Positions 46,344 through 56,363 of a stretch of 64,000 nt of DNA are shown in pieces; the stretch's first letter is position 1, and the number at the start of each line of letters is the position of its first letter. The translations under genes and the position numbers were made by a program. The notes beneath the pieces were generated by a model. The model was not told the origin of the DNA. It did no database searches and saw only the letters and a program-made list of their open reading frames with translations. The DNA is from an uncultured Gammaproteobacteria bacterium (lineage in GTDB: Bacteria; Pseudomonadota; Gammaproteobacteria; Arenicellales; Poriferihabitantaceae): NCBI GenBank assembly GCA_947259885.1, contig CAMYNW010000008.1, positions 62,001 to 126,000 of the forward strand, written 5' to 3'.

Positions 46344-47222
46344 ATGATTACTGGCAGTTTAGTCGCACTGGTTACCCCGATGTTTGAAGACGGTAGTGTA
46401 GATTTCGACAGCCTGCGCAAGCTTGTAGACTTTCATGTGGAGTCCAAGACGGATGCGATTATTTCCGTTGGCACATCAGGGGAATCCGCTACACTAGATA
46501 TCCCAGAACAACTTGATGTGATTGATAAAACTGTTGGGTTTGCAGCGGGCCGGATCCCGGTAATTGCGGGCACCGGCGGCAATTCAACCAGTGAAGCCCT
46601 GGAGTTGACTGAGAAAGCCGCCGCCTACGATATCCATGCTTGCCTGCTGGTAGTGCCTTACTACAATAAGCCTACACAAGAAGGTCTTTACCAGCACTTT
46701 CGCTATATTGCAGAGCGTGTAGACGTGCCGCAAATTTTGTATAACGTGCCGGGTCGAACATCCCTGGACATGCAAAACGATACGGTGGTGCGGTTGTCAG
46801 AAATCGAAAATATTGTTGGCATAAAAGATGCGACTGCGGACATTTCCCGAGTATCAGATTTTTTAGCCCGCTGTGCGAATGATTTTGCTTTGTATTCCGG
46901 CGATGATGCCACTACTCTTGAGTTCATAAAGGCGGGTGGCAATGGCTGCATATCAGTCACCGCAAACGTAGCGCCTGCAAAGATGCACAAAATGTGTGCT
47001 GCCGCACTTGAAGGAGATTATGCTACTGCAGATCGATTGAACGCTGAGTTGGATGGGCTTCATCGCGAACTGTTTGCCGAGTCCAATCCAATTCCTGCTA
47101 AATGGGCAGTTTCCAAATTAGGATTGATGCCAGATGGCATTCGCTTGCCGCTTACAAAATTCTCTGCACAATACCATCGACAGCTTGAGGTCGCGATGGA
47201 GAGTGCTGGCGTTCTCTTATAA
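46344..47222 (+). CDS. dapA: 4-Hydroxy-tetrahydrodipicolinate synthase
   Basis: 292 residues, normal length. GSLVALVTPM, GTSGESATL, YNVPGRTSLD (with the catalytic Tyr) and VGIKDATAD (with the Schiff-base Lys) are diagnostic. It condenses pyruvate and aspartate semialdehyde in lysine/diaminopimelate synthesis. No lysine riboswitch is evident in the 153-base upstream gap. Confidence 0.97.
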   Translation: MITGSLVALVTPMFEDGSVDFDSLRKLVDFHVESKTDAIISVGTSGESATLDIPEQLDVIDKTVGFAAGRIPVIAGTGGNSTSEALELTEKAAAYDIHACLLVVPYYNKPTQEGLYQHFRYIAERVDVPQILYNVPGRTSLDMQNDTVVRLSEIENIVGIKDATADISRVSDFLARCANDFALYSGDDATTLEFIKAGGNGCISVTANVAPAKMHKMCAAALEGDYATADRLNAELDGLHRELFAESNPIPAKWAVSKLGLMPDGIRLPLTKFSAQYHRQLEVAMESAGVLL

Positions 47223-47246
47223 TCGATGAATAGTGAACCTGTTTTA

Positions 47247-47270
47247 TTCCGGTTCCCATTGGGATCGGAA
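47247..47270 (+). terminator. Possible terminator or hairpin between dapA and purL
   Basis: TTCCGGTTCCC-ATT-GGGATCGGAA folds into a stem with one bulge. It is followed by GCCCTCCCTTTT, so the T-run is late and interrupted; a weak terminator for dapA is possible. Confidence 0.35.
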
Positions 47271-47303
47271 GCCCTCCCTTTTAATTTCTGATTGCGGCGA
47301 AAT

Positions 47304-50300
47304 ATGCTCCTGTTAAGCGGCAGTATCGCTCTTTCCGACTTTCGTAAACGCAAATTAGTAGATCAACTGGGCTCAGTAGTCCCAGACTGTGTCGCGTTGG
47401 AATCTCGGTATCTTCATATCGTCGATCTTCGGCCTAGCACTTTACTGGATGCTTCGGAAACAGAAATGTTAGAGCGGTTGCTAGATTATGGGCACGGTGT
47501 GGGTAATCCAACTTCCGCCAAAACCGGCACCTCCTTGTCCCGTGTTACGGTGCCTCGAATCGGAACAATTTCTCCCTGGGCCACAAAAGCGACGGACATT
47601 ACCCACCATTGCGGGCTCGATAAAATTTACCGGGTTGAGCGTGGTATTAGCTGGGAACTTTACTTTGAATCGGCGATATCGGAAGAACTGGACTCGACTC
47701 TTGATAGCCTTCTGTCAGGTTTGATTTTTGATCCGATGACTGAGTCGTGCTTGTTAAGAGCGGAACACGCGGTTCAGCTTTTTGAACAGACTGAACCTGA
47801 GCCGCTAGTAACGATAGATGTTTTGGGAGGCGGCGGGTCGGCGTTGGATCAAGCAGATCAAGAGTTTGGTTTTGCCCTCAGCGAACCAGAAAAAAAGTAC
47901 TTACTCGAGCAGTTCTCGCAACTTGGCAGAAATCCAACCGATGTTGAATTGATGATGTTTGCTCAAGTGAACTCAGAACATTGTCGACATAAAATTTTCA
48001 ATGCGGACTGGAGTGTAGACGGTGAAGAAAAAAAGGATTCATTGTTCGGCATGATTCGCAGCACACATAAAAATAACAGTAAAGGAACTCTGGTTGCATA
48101 CAGTGACAATGCCGCAATACTCGAAGGCTCGCAGGGAAGACGTTTTCATCCATCTGCTGAAACTCGGGAATTCAGTTGCCATGATGAATTCGTCCATTTT
48201 ACTGCCAAAGTAGAAACGCATAATCACCCTACTGCGATATCTCCTTTTGCGGGTGCTTCCACTGGATCTGGAGGAGAAATTCGGGATGAGGGCGCTACTG
48301 GTCGTGGCGGTAAACCAAAAGCGGGCCTCGCTGGATTTTCGGTTTCTCATCTTCGTATACCTGGATTGCGCAAGCCATGGGAGCCAGAGCAAATAAAGCC
48401 GGACCGAATTGCTAGTCCGTTGCAGATCATGCTGGAAGGTCCTATTGGCGCGGCAGCTTTTAATAATGAATTTGGCAGGCCCAATATCTGTGGTTACTTT
48501 CGTTCTTTCGAACAGGAGGCCGGCCCAGGACTGCGTCATGGTTATCACAAGCCAATAATGTTGGCCGGTGGGCTAGGGAATATTCGCCCAGGTCATATCC
48601 ACAAGCGCCGGATTACTGCTGGGGCAGCGATTGTGGTTCTGGGTGGGCCAACCATGTTAATTGGTCTTGGCGGAGGTGCCGCTTCCAGTGTCGCTTCGGG
48701 AAGTAGTTCTGAATCTCTCGACTTTGCTTCCGTTCAAAGAGGGAACCCGGAAATGCAACGTCGCTGCCAAGAGGTCATAGATGCCTGCTGTGCGATGGGT
48801 GATGCAAACCCGATTATCTCGATCCATGATGTTGGAGCAGGGGGTCTGTGTAATGCGCTGCCGGAACTCGTCCACGACGCTGAGCGTGGCGGCGCGTTCG
48901 AAATCAGAGAAGTGCTGAATGATGAACCCGGCATGTCACCTATGCAGATATGGTGCAACGAATCTCAAGAGCGCTATGTGCTGGCTGTTGAGCCAGACAG
49001 GTTTGCTGAATTTGAAGCCATTTGTGCTCGTGAGAGATGCCTCTTTGCCCGGGTTGGTGAAGCCACAAAAGAACAACATCTGATTTTGACTGACCGTCAC
49101 TTCGGGGGAGATACTGCTCACACATCGATCCCTATTGATTTGTCGATGGCGCTCTTGTTTGGGTTACCGCCAAAGATGAAACGAGATGCGGTGAGCGCAA
49201 GTCCTCAACTGGCGCCGCTCGAAATTTCAAAGCGGTCTATTAGTGAAATGTTGCCATTGGTTTTATCGTTTCCTGCGGTGGCGGATAAGACTTTCTTAGT
49301 CACTATTGGAGATCGTAGCGTTACCGGTATGATTGCACGGGATCAGATGGTTGGACCCTGGCAGGTGCCAGTATCTGACGTCGCGGTAACCTGCTCGGAT
49401 TATTATGGCTACACGGGTGAAGCCATGGCCGTTGGGGAACGGACACCAGTGGCGGTTATCAACGCAGAGGCGAGTGGGCGTATGGCCATTGGAGAAGCTT
49501 TGACCAATCTTGCTTCGGCAATGATTGGAGAAGCCTCATCTATTCGCCTGTCTGCCAACTGGATGGTCGCTGCCGGAGAGCCGGGACATGATGCCGCACT
49601 GTATCGCACTGTCAGTGCAGTGGCCCTGGACCTTTGTCCCCAACTGGGGTTAGCGATTCCGGTCGGCAAGGATTCGATGTCGATGGCAACCCGTTGGCAG
49701 GATAATGATGGGCAGGAGCATAAGGTAGTGGCGCCACTATCCCTGGTAGTGACTGCGTTTTCTCCGGTCGTTGATATACGCAGGACATGTACCCCTTTTA
49801 TCAGGCTTGATCAGGGGGCAACTGAATTATGGTTTTTTGATCTTGGTTGCGGCAGCAATCGACTTGGTGGTTCAGTACTAGCGCAGGTGCTGGGACAGAT
49901 CGGCGATCAGGCGCCGGATGTCAATGCGCCAGTGCTAAAGCGTTTTATGCGTTTTATGTGCACTGTTCATCAACAGCAGTTGGCCTGCGCCTATCATGAT
50001 CGTTCCGATGGTGGACTTGCCGCGACCCTGGTGGAAATGTGTTTTACCGCACGCTGCGGAATTGAGATAGATATTGCCGCGCTTGGGCCTGACTCGTTGG
50101 CTATTTTGTTCAGCGAGGAGCTCGGAGCGGTGATTCAGGTTCGTTCAGTAGACCGGGATCGCATGCAAGCCTTGGTTGACGACAATGGCTTAGGTGCAAT
50201 CAGTTATCGAATTGGCCAACCTACCAATAGCAATCGTATCGCTATTAACAATGGCGCTGAGATCCTATTGGATGTTGCCCGTGAATCCATGCATCGAGCC

Positions 50301-51233
50301 TGGTCGGAGGTGACCTGGCAAATGCAGCGACTAAGAGACAATCCTGCTTGCGCGGATCAGGAATATGATCGGCTACTCGATCTTGATGATCCGGGAATTC
50401 ATCCTAATTTGACCTTTAATCCAGCTGAGAATATTGCGGCGCCGTTTATTTCTGGCGGCCGCAGACCACGAATTGCCATTCTTCGGGAGCAGGGTGTTAA
50501 CGGACAGCTTGAAATGGCTGCGGCATTTGATCGCGCCGGTTTTAGCGCAATTGATGTCACCATGAGCGACCTGGTTGATGGTATGACTCTAGATGACTTC
50601 CATGGGGTTGCTGCCTGTGGCGGCTTTTCATTTGGTGACGTACTTGGTGCGGGAGAGGGCTGGGCTAAGTCTATTTTGTTTAACAGCCGCTTAAGAGACG
50701 CGTTTCAGGAATTTTTTGAGCGCTCTGATACTTTTGCTTTAGGCGTCTGCAATGGATGCCAGATGATGTCGACGATCAAGGAGCTGATACCCGGTGCAGA
50801 TCACTGGCCCAGGTTTATTAGGAACGCGTCAGAACAGTATGAGGCGAGGTTCGTCACTGTCAGTATAGAGTCGGAGGTGTCGATCTTAATGCATGGGATG
50901 CAGGGTTCTCGCTTTTCTGTATCGGTGGCACATGGCGAGGGGAGGGCGTGGTTTTCAAGTATAGATCATCTGCACGCACTGGAACAATATGGGCAGGTTG
51001 CCATGCGATTTGTCGATAACCATCATCAGGCTACAGAACGGTACCCATTTAATTCCAATGGATCCCCGCAAGGCGTGACTGGTTTTACCAATACCGACGG
51101 ACGATTTACGATCATGATGCCGCATCCCGAACGCGTATTCAGAACTGTGGCGCATTCCTGGCACCCGGATGAGTGGCAAGAGAACAGTCCTTGGATGCGC
51201 ATATTTCAGAATGCTAGAGCATGGGTGGCTTAG
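47304..51233 (+). CDS. purL: Phosphoribosylformylglycinamidine synthase (single-chain)
   Basis: 1309 residues from ATG 47304; an upstream in-frame TTG at 47292 is less likely. N-terminal PurS-like region, then FGAM synthase core with NSEHCRHKIFNADW, ETHNHPTAISPF, GASTGSGGEIRDEGATG and IPVGKDSMSMATRW. The C-terminal glutaminase domain has GVCNGCQMMS and HPERVFR. It makes FGAM in purine synthesis from FGAR, ATP and glutamine. The fused, long type is typical of gammaproteobacteria. It is four bases from the next gene. Confidence 0.98.
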   Translation: MLLLSGSIALSDFRKRKLVDQLGSVVPDCVALESRYLHIVDLRPSTLLDASETEMLERLLDYGHGVGNPTSAKTGTSLSRVTVPRIGTISPWATKATDITHHCGLDKIYRVERGISWELYFESAISEELDSTLDSLLSGLIFDPMTESCLLRAEHAVQLFEQTEPEPLVTIDVLGGGGSALDQADQEFGFALSEPEKKYLLEQFSQLGRNPTDVELMMFAQVNSEHCRHKIFNADWSVDGEEKKDSLFGMIRSTHKNNSKGTLVAYSDNAAILEGSQGRRFHPSAETREFSCHDEFVHFTAKVETHNHPTAISPFAGASTGSGGEIRDEGATGRGGKPKAGLAGFSVSHLRIPGLRKPWEPEQIKPDRIASPLQIMLEGPIGAAAFNNEFGRPNICGYFRSFEQEAGPGLRHGYHKPIMLAGGLGNIRPGHIHKRRITAGAAIVVLGGPTMLIGLGGGAASSVASGSSSESLDFASVQRGNPEMQRRCQEVIDACCAMGDANPIISIHDVGAGGLCNALPELVHDAERGGAFEIREVLNDEPGMSPMQIWCNESQERYVLAVEPDRFAEFEAICARERCLFARVGEATKEQHLILTDRHFGGDTAHTSIPIDLSMALLFGLPPKMKRDAVSASPQLAPLEISKRSISEMLPLVLSFPAVADKTFLVTIGDRSVTGMIARDQMVGPWQVPVSDVAVTCSDYYGYTGEAMAVGERTPVAVINAEASGRMAIGEALTNLASAMIGEASSIRLSANWMVAAGEPGHDAALYRTVSAVALDLCPQLGLAIPVGKDSMSMATRWQDNDGQEHKVVAPLSLVVTAFSPVVDIRRTCTPFIRLDQGATELWFFDLGCGSNRLGGSVLAQVLGQIGDQAPDVNAPVLKRFMRFMCTVHQQQLACAYHDRSDGGLAATLVEMCFTARCGIEIDIAALGPDSLAILFSEELGAVIQVRSVDRDRMQALVDDNGLGAISYRIGQPTNSNRIAINNGAEILLDVARESMHRAWSEVTWQMQRLRDNPACADQEYDRLLDLDDPGIHPNLTFNPAENIAAPFISGGRRPRIAILREQGVNGQLEMAAAFDRAGFSAIDVTMSDLVDGMTLDDFHGVAACGGFSFGDVLGAGEGWAKSILFNSRLRDAFQEFFERSDTFALGVCNGCQMMSTIKELIPGADHWPRFIRNASEQYEARFVTVSIESEVSILMHGMQGSRFSVSVAHGEGRAWFSSIDHLHALEQYGQVAMRFVDNHHQATERYPFNSNGSPQGVTGFTNTDGRFTIMMPHPERVFRTVAHSWHPDEWQENSPWMRIFQNARAWVA

Positions 51234-51236
51234 GCA

Positions 51237-51671
51237 ATGGCAAGACCAAAATTTACCTTTGCAAGCTTTATCATTCGCCTAATACTGGCGCTGGTGCTGG
51301 TTTTCCTGACCTACAATCCTTTGGATCCCTGGTCCTATTATCATTGGGCGCTTAGACCTTTGATGGAAAATTTCAGTGATTTCACCATTCTAAAAGGTCT
51401 GGTTGGTGTCGCCCTGTTAATTGGCTGGGGTGTTTTTCTCGGCGCGACTCTGGGCTCCTTAGGGCTGCTTGGGACCGTATTGGTTGCGCTGTTTTTCGGT
51501 CTGTTTTTGTGGTGGTTGATTGATATTGGATGGATATCAATGGAAAAATCCGCCACGCTAAACTGGCTAGTTTTAGTCGCTCTTGGTTTGGTCCTCGGCG
51601 CCGGTGTTTCATGGTCGCATATTCGGCGGCGACTGACCGGTCAAGTGGACGTTGACGAAACTGAGGAATGA
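51237..51671 (+). CDS. Conserved membrane protein of unknown function (DUF6524-like)
   Basis: 144 residues with four hydrophobic segments: IIRLILALVLVFLTYNP (N-terminal), LKGLVGVALLIGWGVFLGA, LGLLGTVLVALFFGLFLWWL and LNWLVLVALGLVLGAGVSW, then a charged tail. The YNPLDPWSYYHW stretch after the first helix resembles a family I recall as DUF6524, but I am not certain. It starts three bases after purL, so it is co-expressed with it, though no functional link is known. Confidence 0.7.
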   Translation: MARPKFTFASFIIRLILALVLVFLTYNPLDPWSYYHWALRPLMENFSDFTILKGLVGVALLIGWGVFLGATLGSLGLLGTVLVALFFGLFLWWLIDIGWISMEKSATLNWLVLVALGLVLGAGVSWSHIRRRLTGQVDVDETEE

Positions 51672-51702
51672 CTGCGGTGTTAGCTTAGTAGCCGTAAAAT
51701 TG

Positions 51703-52818
51703 CTACTCGAATGGAAGCGATTCGATAGTGCGCTCCGAAAGGAATTTCCATCCGCTTGATGTCTCCGTCATCTCAATGGATTTGATTACCCGGTCGTGAT
51801 AGCTCTTTGATGTGTAGCGTTGGGTAAAACGTACTTCAATGATCTGGTTGTCTACTCGATATACTTCTGCATTAGAAACAATAATCCTGATATTTTTGTT
51901 TCTTAACCGTTCTCTTCTCAACTGTTCCCAGCTCAACCGATCCTGGGAGGCGTCATCGGGAATAAATTCTTCGCTATAGAACGACAGGTATTTTTCGATA
52001 TCGTTAGTTGACCAGGCGGTTGCCCAGGCAAGAATGATTTCATCTTCATTGATCAAGGCATCCTGCTGATCCGTAACCAGTTGATTCACGGTTTTAGCCT
52101 GAATTCCGTTTTCGGCTGCGGTGCCATCGATCGTCTGATCCCGTTGGGAAGGAACGACTGCCGCGATTTGTGCAGTAGTCGGCTCATCTGATACTGATTC
52201 TGAATTCCCTGGTGGAGTGATTTCAGTTATTCCTATTGGTTCGGTGGTTGGTGCGGACGCAATGTCGTCCTCTACGGATTTAGTTGCTGGTTCGGATATT
52301 GCTGCTACAGCAAATGTTACTTCGGTGCCTGCAGTCACTGGCCGGGTTACGATGATTTCCGGGATGCTATGATCTTCTGTCTCTGCAGCTTCTAAAGCTT
52401 CTTCAGCCACTGTCTGCACGCCCGAATCGGATTGGGGTTCAACTGCGTTGATAGTGCCGCTTGAGGCGATTTGATCTGAAACACTCTGTTGATTAGTGAC
52501 TGCTGAAGGCGCGGTAGATGGAGCCGGCACGTTCGATTGTTCGCTTGCAGACTGCCCGATTTCAGATTGTGATGCGGCGGACTGCAGCAGGCTTGAAATG
52601 GCAATATCATCTTCCACGTTGGAGACAGCGGCGATGAGATCTGTGGGCAGTTTGATGAGGTTAAAATCCAACCCTGGATTTTCTGCTCGAGCCGTGGTTA
52701 CCGCCAATACGATAGCAACCCCGGCAATTCGTCTGGCTGTCGATTGCCCACGAAGGTAACTCGTACCCGGCTTAAATACCGCTCCTCCCTGCATGAAGCG
52801 GTGCTTCAACTTCTTCAC
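51703..52818 (-). CDS. Secreted or membrane-anchored protein with C-terminal NTF2-like domain
   Basis: I choose GTG 52816-52818 because GGAGG lies 9 bases upstream. The product of 371 residues has a hydrophobic stretch (AGVAIVLAVTTARAE, about residues 32-46) that serves as signal or anchor, a long low-complexity Ser/Thr/Glu-rich region (about 60-260), and a C-terminal domain: ILAWATAWSTNDIEKYLSFYS, then FTQRYTSKSYHDRVIKSIEM and GWKFLSERTIE. That domain resembles the NTF2-like extension found on some L,D-transpeptidases, but no transpeptidase catalytic domain is present. The function is unknown. Confidence 0.65.
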   Translation of the reverse strand: MKKLKHRFMQGGAVFKPGTSYLRGQSTARRIAGVAIVLAVTTARAENPGLDFNLIKLPTDLIAAVSNVEDDIAISSLLQSAASQSEIGQSASEQSNVPAPSTAPSAVTNQQSVSDQIASSGTINAVEPQSDSGVQTVAEEALEAAETEDHSIPEIIVTRPVTAGTEVTFAVAAISEPATKSVEDDIASAPTTEPIGITEITPPGNSESVSDEPTTAQIAAVVPSQRDQTIDGTAAENGIQAKTVNQLVTDQQDALINEDEIILAWATAWSTNDIEKYLSFYSEEFIPDDASQDRLSWEQLRRERLRNKNIRIIVSNAEVYRVDNQIIEVRFTQRYTSKSYHDRVIKSIEMTETSSGWKFLSERTIESLPFE

Positions 52819-52950
52819 CAACACAATCCTCCGGTATTGATCCCTGCATTGCACTTTTCTCACTAAGCGGTCCGGCGCTTGTTATTTAATTTCCTTAACG
52901 TCAATTGGGTCGAGCCTTGAGCCTTTCTTGTGCCCGTGGTCCCCATCACT

Positions 52951-54606
52951 CTACATATTGGCGTAGTTTGGTCCCCCTGTACCTTCTGGTGTGACCCAAG
53001 TAATGTTTTTTGTAGGGTCTTTGATGTCACACGTCTTACAGTGTACACAATTTTGCGCATTAATGTGAAGTTCGGGGCTGTCCTCTTTATTGACGTATTC
53101 GTAGACCCCGGCAGGACAAAACCGTTCTTCAGGGCCGCCATAGCGCCTGAAGTTTATCTCAACTGCACGAGACTCCTCGCCTAGACGCAGGTGCACAGGT
53201 TGATCATCCTCATGATAGGTGTTGGATAGAAAAACCGAAGAAGTTTTATCGAAGCTGAGTGTGCCGTCTGGTTTAGGGTAGTCGATCGGCTGGCACTCGG
53301 CAATTGGCTTTAGTGTTTCATGATCCGGCTTCGGGTCAGACAGAGTAAACGGTAGCCTACCGCCTAATATGTTTTGTTCGATGTAGTTCCAGGTGCCGCC
53401 CAGCCAGGTGCCAAATTTGTGAATCGCAGCACCAAAATTACGAGATTTGTATAACTCGTCATGCAGCCAGGAGTGTTTGAAGCGCTGTTCGTAACCTGCC
53501 AGATCTGCATTGTTAACGAGGTTTTCGAACACAGCTTCCGCCGCCAGCATGCCGGACTTCATTGCAGTATGCGAACCTTTAATTTTGGAGAAGTTGAGCG
53601 TGCCGGCATCGCACCCAATTAACAGACCGCCCGGCATAACCATCTTGGGCAATGCGTTGAGACCGCCTTTTGTTATGGCCCTCGCGCCATAAGTCAACCG
53701 CTCGCCACCTTCCAGGTACTGTTTGATTTCCGGGTGATGCTTGAAGCGTTGCAGCTCATCAAACGGACTTACATGGGGGTTGGTGTAAGACAGGTCGGTT
53801 ATCATGCCCATGGATACCAGATCATCGCCAAGGTGGTACAAAAATGAACCACCGGTGGAGCCTGACTCCTTGTGCGGCCATCCGGCGCCGTGCAAAACGA
53901 GCCCAGGTTTGTGCTTGGATTTATCGATCTTCCAAAGCTCCTTAATGCCAATGGCATAGTGCTGTGACTCGCAGTCCGCATCAAGGTGAAAATGGTCAAT
54001 CAATTGTTTACCGAGGTGGCCACGACAGCCTTCCGCAAACAGCGTGACCCGGGCATGAAGCTCCATGCCCGGCTCGTAGGAATCCTTCGCTTCACCATTT
54101 TTCCCACGACCCATTTCTCCGGTAGCAACGCCCTTGATCGATCCATTTTCATTGAACAGAACTTCCGATGCGGGGAATCCAGGAAAAATCTCAACACCGA
54201 GGCTTTCGGCTTGTTCTCCCAACCACCGGGCCACTTCGCCGAGACTGACAATATAGTTACCGTCATTGCGCATTGGCTTCGGGTGCATCCAATGTGGCAC
54301 GTGGATGGCTTTATCGGCATTCTGAAACATCAGGACTTGGTCCTCAGTTACCGGAGTGTTAAGCGGAGCGCCCATTTCTTTCCAGTTGGGAAATAATTCA
54401 TCCATAGCGCGCGGCTCAAATACAGCGCCCGACAGAATATGGGCGCCCACCTCTGAACCTTTCTCCAGAACCACGACACTGATCTCCTGTTCTTTTTCCT
54501 GGGCCAGTTGCATTAACCTGCATGCAGCGGAGAGTCCAGCGGGCCCTCCGCCAACAATGACAACATCCACTTCCATGGATTCGCGTTCAATCTGCTCTGT
54601 CGACAT
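52951..54606 (-). CDS. etfD: Electron transfer flavoprotein-ubiquinone oxidoreductase
   Basis: 551 residues, normal length. The FAD motif is VVIVGGGPAGLSAACRLMQ (about residues 14-32), followed by LEKGSEVGAHILSGAV and GCDAGTLNFSKIKGSHTAM; the 4Fe-4S cluster is bound by cysteines in RFCPAGVYEY and NAQNCVHCKTCDIKDP near the C-terminus. It passes electrons from ETF (acyl-CoA, dimethylglycine and similar dehydrogenases) to ubiquinone at the inner membrane. etfAB is not in this window. Confidence 0.97.
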   Translation of the reverse strand: MSTEQIERESMEVDVVIVGGGPAGLSAACRLMQLAQEKEQEISVVVLEKGSEVGAHILSGAVFEPRAMDELFPNWKEMGAPLNTPVTEDQVLMFQNADKAIHVPHWMHPKPMRNDGNYIVSLGEVARWLGEQAESLGVEIFPGFPASEVLFNENGSIKGVATGEMGRGKNGEAKDSYEPGMELHARVTLFAEGCRGHLGKQLIDHFHLDADCESQHYAIGIKELWKIDKSKHKPGLVLHGAGWPHKESGSTGGSFLYHLGDDLVSMGMITDLSYTNPHVSPFDELQRFKHHPEIKQYLEGGERLTYGARAITKGGLNALPKMVMPGGLLIGCDAGTLNFSKIKGSHTAMKSGMLAAEAVFENLVNNADLAGYEQRFKHSWLHDELYKSRNFGAAIHKFGTWLGGTWNYIEQNILGGRLPFTLSDPKPDHETLKPIAECQPIDYPKPDGTLSFDKTSSVFLSNTYHEDDQPVHLRLGEESRAVEINFRRYGGPEERFCPAGVYEYVNKEDSPELHINAQNCVHCKTCDIKDPTKNITWVTPEGTGGPNYANM

Positions 54607-54752
54607 AATCTGGTTTTAAAGTTAGTAATGAATAATGAATTTAATAAAGCCCGAATAAACAAATATTTCGAGCACTATATGTAGTGATATTTTGCAGCCG
54701 ATAACGTTAAAATTCCACACTGAAAACGGCACTTTATGCGACCAAAACAACT

Positions 54753-55997
54753 ATGACAGCATCTGCAGCAAAATCTAACCTGTCCCCCTCTTCAACCTTG
54801 ACTGATCGAGAGCTTTATGACCGGGTCATGACACCTAATTATGCGCCTATGAGTATGATTCCGGAGCGTGGCGAAGGGGTGCGATTGTGGGATACCGATG
54901 GCAAGGAGTACATGGATTTCGCTGCGGGTATTGCGGTCAGTGCGTTAGGTCATGCCCATCCTGAGTTATGCAAAGTGCTGGCAGAACAAGCAGGCAAGTT
55001 CTGGCATGTTAGCAATCTGTTGACCAACAAACCAGCCATCGATCTTGCGAATCGGCTGTGCTCCCTGACTTTCTCTGAGCGCGTGTTTTTTGCAAATTCC
55101 GGGGCAGAAGCCAATGAGGCTGCGCTGAAACTGGCGCGAAGATATGCCCTTGATCACTATGGCCAGGGTAAGACCGAAATCATATCTTTTATTAACTCTT
55201 TCCATGGCCGAACTTTTTTCACCGTTTGTGTAGGCGGCCAAGAAAAATACAGTGACGGTTTCGGACCCAAGCCTGGTGATATCACTCATTTGCCCTTTAA
55301 TGACGTCGAAGCGCTTAAGTCCGCAGTTAGCGACCGAACCTGCGCCATCATTTTCGAACCCGTGCAGGGGGAGGGCGGCGTTCATCCTGCAACAGAGGAG
55401 TTCGTGCGCACTGCCCGAGAGTTATGCGATCGGTATAGTGCTTGTCTGATTTTTGATGAGGTCCAGATCGGTATGGGACGATCGGGCCATCTTTTTACTT
55501 ATCAGAAGTTGGGCATAACACCGGATATTCTCACCAGCGCTAAGGGATTAGGTGGGGGATTTCCAATCGGCGCCATGCTGACCACTGAAGCAATTGCTGA
55601 TTCCCTTAAGATTGGTACGCACGGCAGTACTTTCGGCGGCAATCCCATGGCCTGTGCGGTGGCCTGTAAAGTTTTGGAGATTGTCAGCGATCCGGATTTG
55701 CTCGGTGCAGTGGAGAGTAAAAGCACTTTATTGAAAAGCGAGCTCGAAAAACTCAATCAAAAGTACGATCTATTTAACCAGGTGCGAGGTGATGGACTAT
55801 TACTTGGGTGTGAATTGAGTGAAAAATGGAAAGACCGCGCCAGAGACATCTTGACCCAGTGCACCGAAGAGGGGCTATTGATTCTGATGGCCGGAGCCAA
55901 TGTTCTGCGCCTCGCGCCGCCACTTATCATAGGGGAGAAAGATATTGTTGCGGGCGTTGCAGTCATGGGGCGGGCGATAGAGAGATTAAATGGCTAG
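54753..55997 (+). CDS. argD: Acetylornithine aminotransferase
   Basis: 414 residues. [17 protein letters not shown] near the start, [46 protein letters not shown], the PLP lysine in [14 protein letters not shown] and [15 protein letters not shown] are all diagnostic of this class III aminotransferase. It works in arginine (and possibly lysine) synthesis, with argB found 4 kb away. Related 4-aminobutyrate-type enzymes are less likely given the length. Confidence 0.93.
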   Translation: MTASAAKSNLSPSSTLTDRELYDRVMTPNYAPMSMIPERGEGVRLWDTDGKEYMDFAAGIAVSALGHAHPELCKVLAEQAGKFWHVSNLLTNKPAIDLANRLCSLTFSERVFFANSGAEANEAALKLARRYALDHYGQGKTEIISFINSFHGRTFFTVCVGGQEKYSDGFGPKPGDITHLPFNDVEALKSAVSDRTCAIIFEPVQGEGGVHPATEEFVRTARELCDRYSACLIFDEVQIGMGRSGHLFTYQKLGITPDILTSAKGLGGGFPIGAMLTTEAIADSLKIGTHGSTFGGNPMACAVACKVLEIVSDPDLLGAVESKSTLLKSELEKLNQKYDLFNQVRGDGLLLGCELSEKWKDRARDILTQCTEEGLLILMAGANVLRLAPPLIIGEKDIVAGVAVMGRAIERLNG

Positions 55998-56047
55998 TTG
56001 TGGAGCAACTAAGAATTCTCCTTGATTGCAGTAAATCGGACTAGCGC

Positions 56048-56131
56048 TCGAGATTCTAAAACTCGCCGCAAGTGCATCCCTGTAGGTTCGATTCAGGCCA
56101 CCCCTGGCCTTCAACGGTTTTAGAATCTCGA
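56048..56131. repeat. Inverted-repeat element with palindromic loop
   Basis: An exact 15-bp inverted repeat, TCGAGATTCTAAAAC (56048-56062) and GTTTTAGAATCTCGA (56117-56131), encloses 54 bases. The loop has its own small palindromes (CCTGTAGG, GGCCACCCCTGGCC) and a TTCGATTC tract. It looks like a mobile or repetitive intergenic palindrome (REP/MITE-like) rather than an intrinsic terminator, as no T-run follows. Confidence 0.75.
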
Positions 56132-56156
56132 TCCCTATTCCGAAACTGATAGCACG

Positions 56157-56185
56157 GTGGCGGATTTATGAGCTTCTACCGCCAC
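56157..56185. repeat. Hairpin downstream of the inverted-repeat element
   Basis: GTGGCGG at 56157-56163 pairs with CCGCCAC at 56179-56185 around a 15-base loop. No T-run follows on either strand. It could be part of the neighbouring element or a structured RNA. Confidence 0.5.
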
Positions 56186-56363
56186 TTTGGACTTATAAAT
56201 AACCGCGAATAAAGTATTTTTACCCAGTCTCTTCGCAGGGCGTAATTGCGGCTCACTCGCTCTAATCTACAGCAAACTGCGCATTGACTCAGAACGGTTT
56301 AGTTCTAAGGCGTCGAGAAATTCTCAAGAATAATATCGCTAAATCTATTCTGCATCCTGTTTG

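Larger units (their letters stand above)
55998..56363. other. Intergenic region with two structured elements between argD and fpr
   Basis: About 366 bases with no plausible gene between convergent argD and fpr. It contains the inverted repeat at 56048-56131 and the hairpin at 56157-56185, described separately. The rest is unremarkable. Confidence 0.6.

Noticed and set aside
56081..56100. tRNA-like T-loop (GGTTCGATTC)
   Set aside because: No acceptor, D or anticodon arm can be built around it; it lies in the loop of an inverted repeat.
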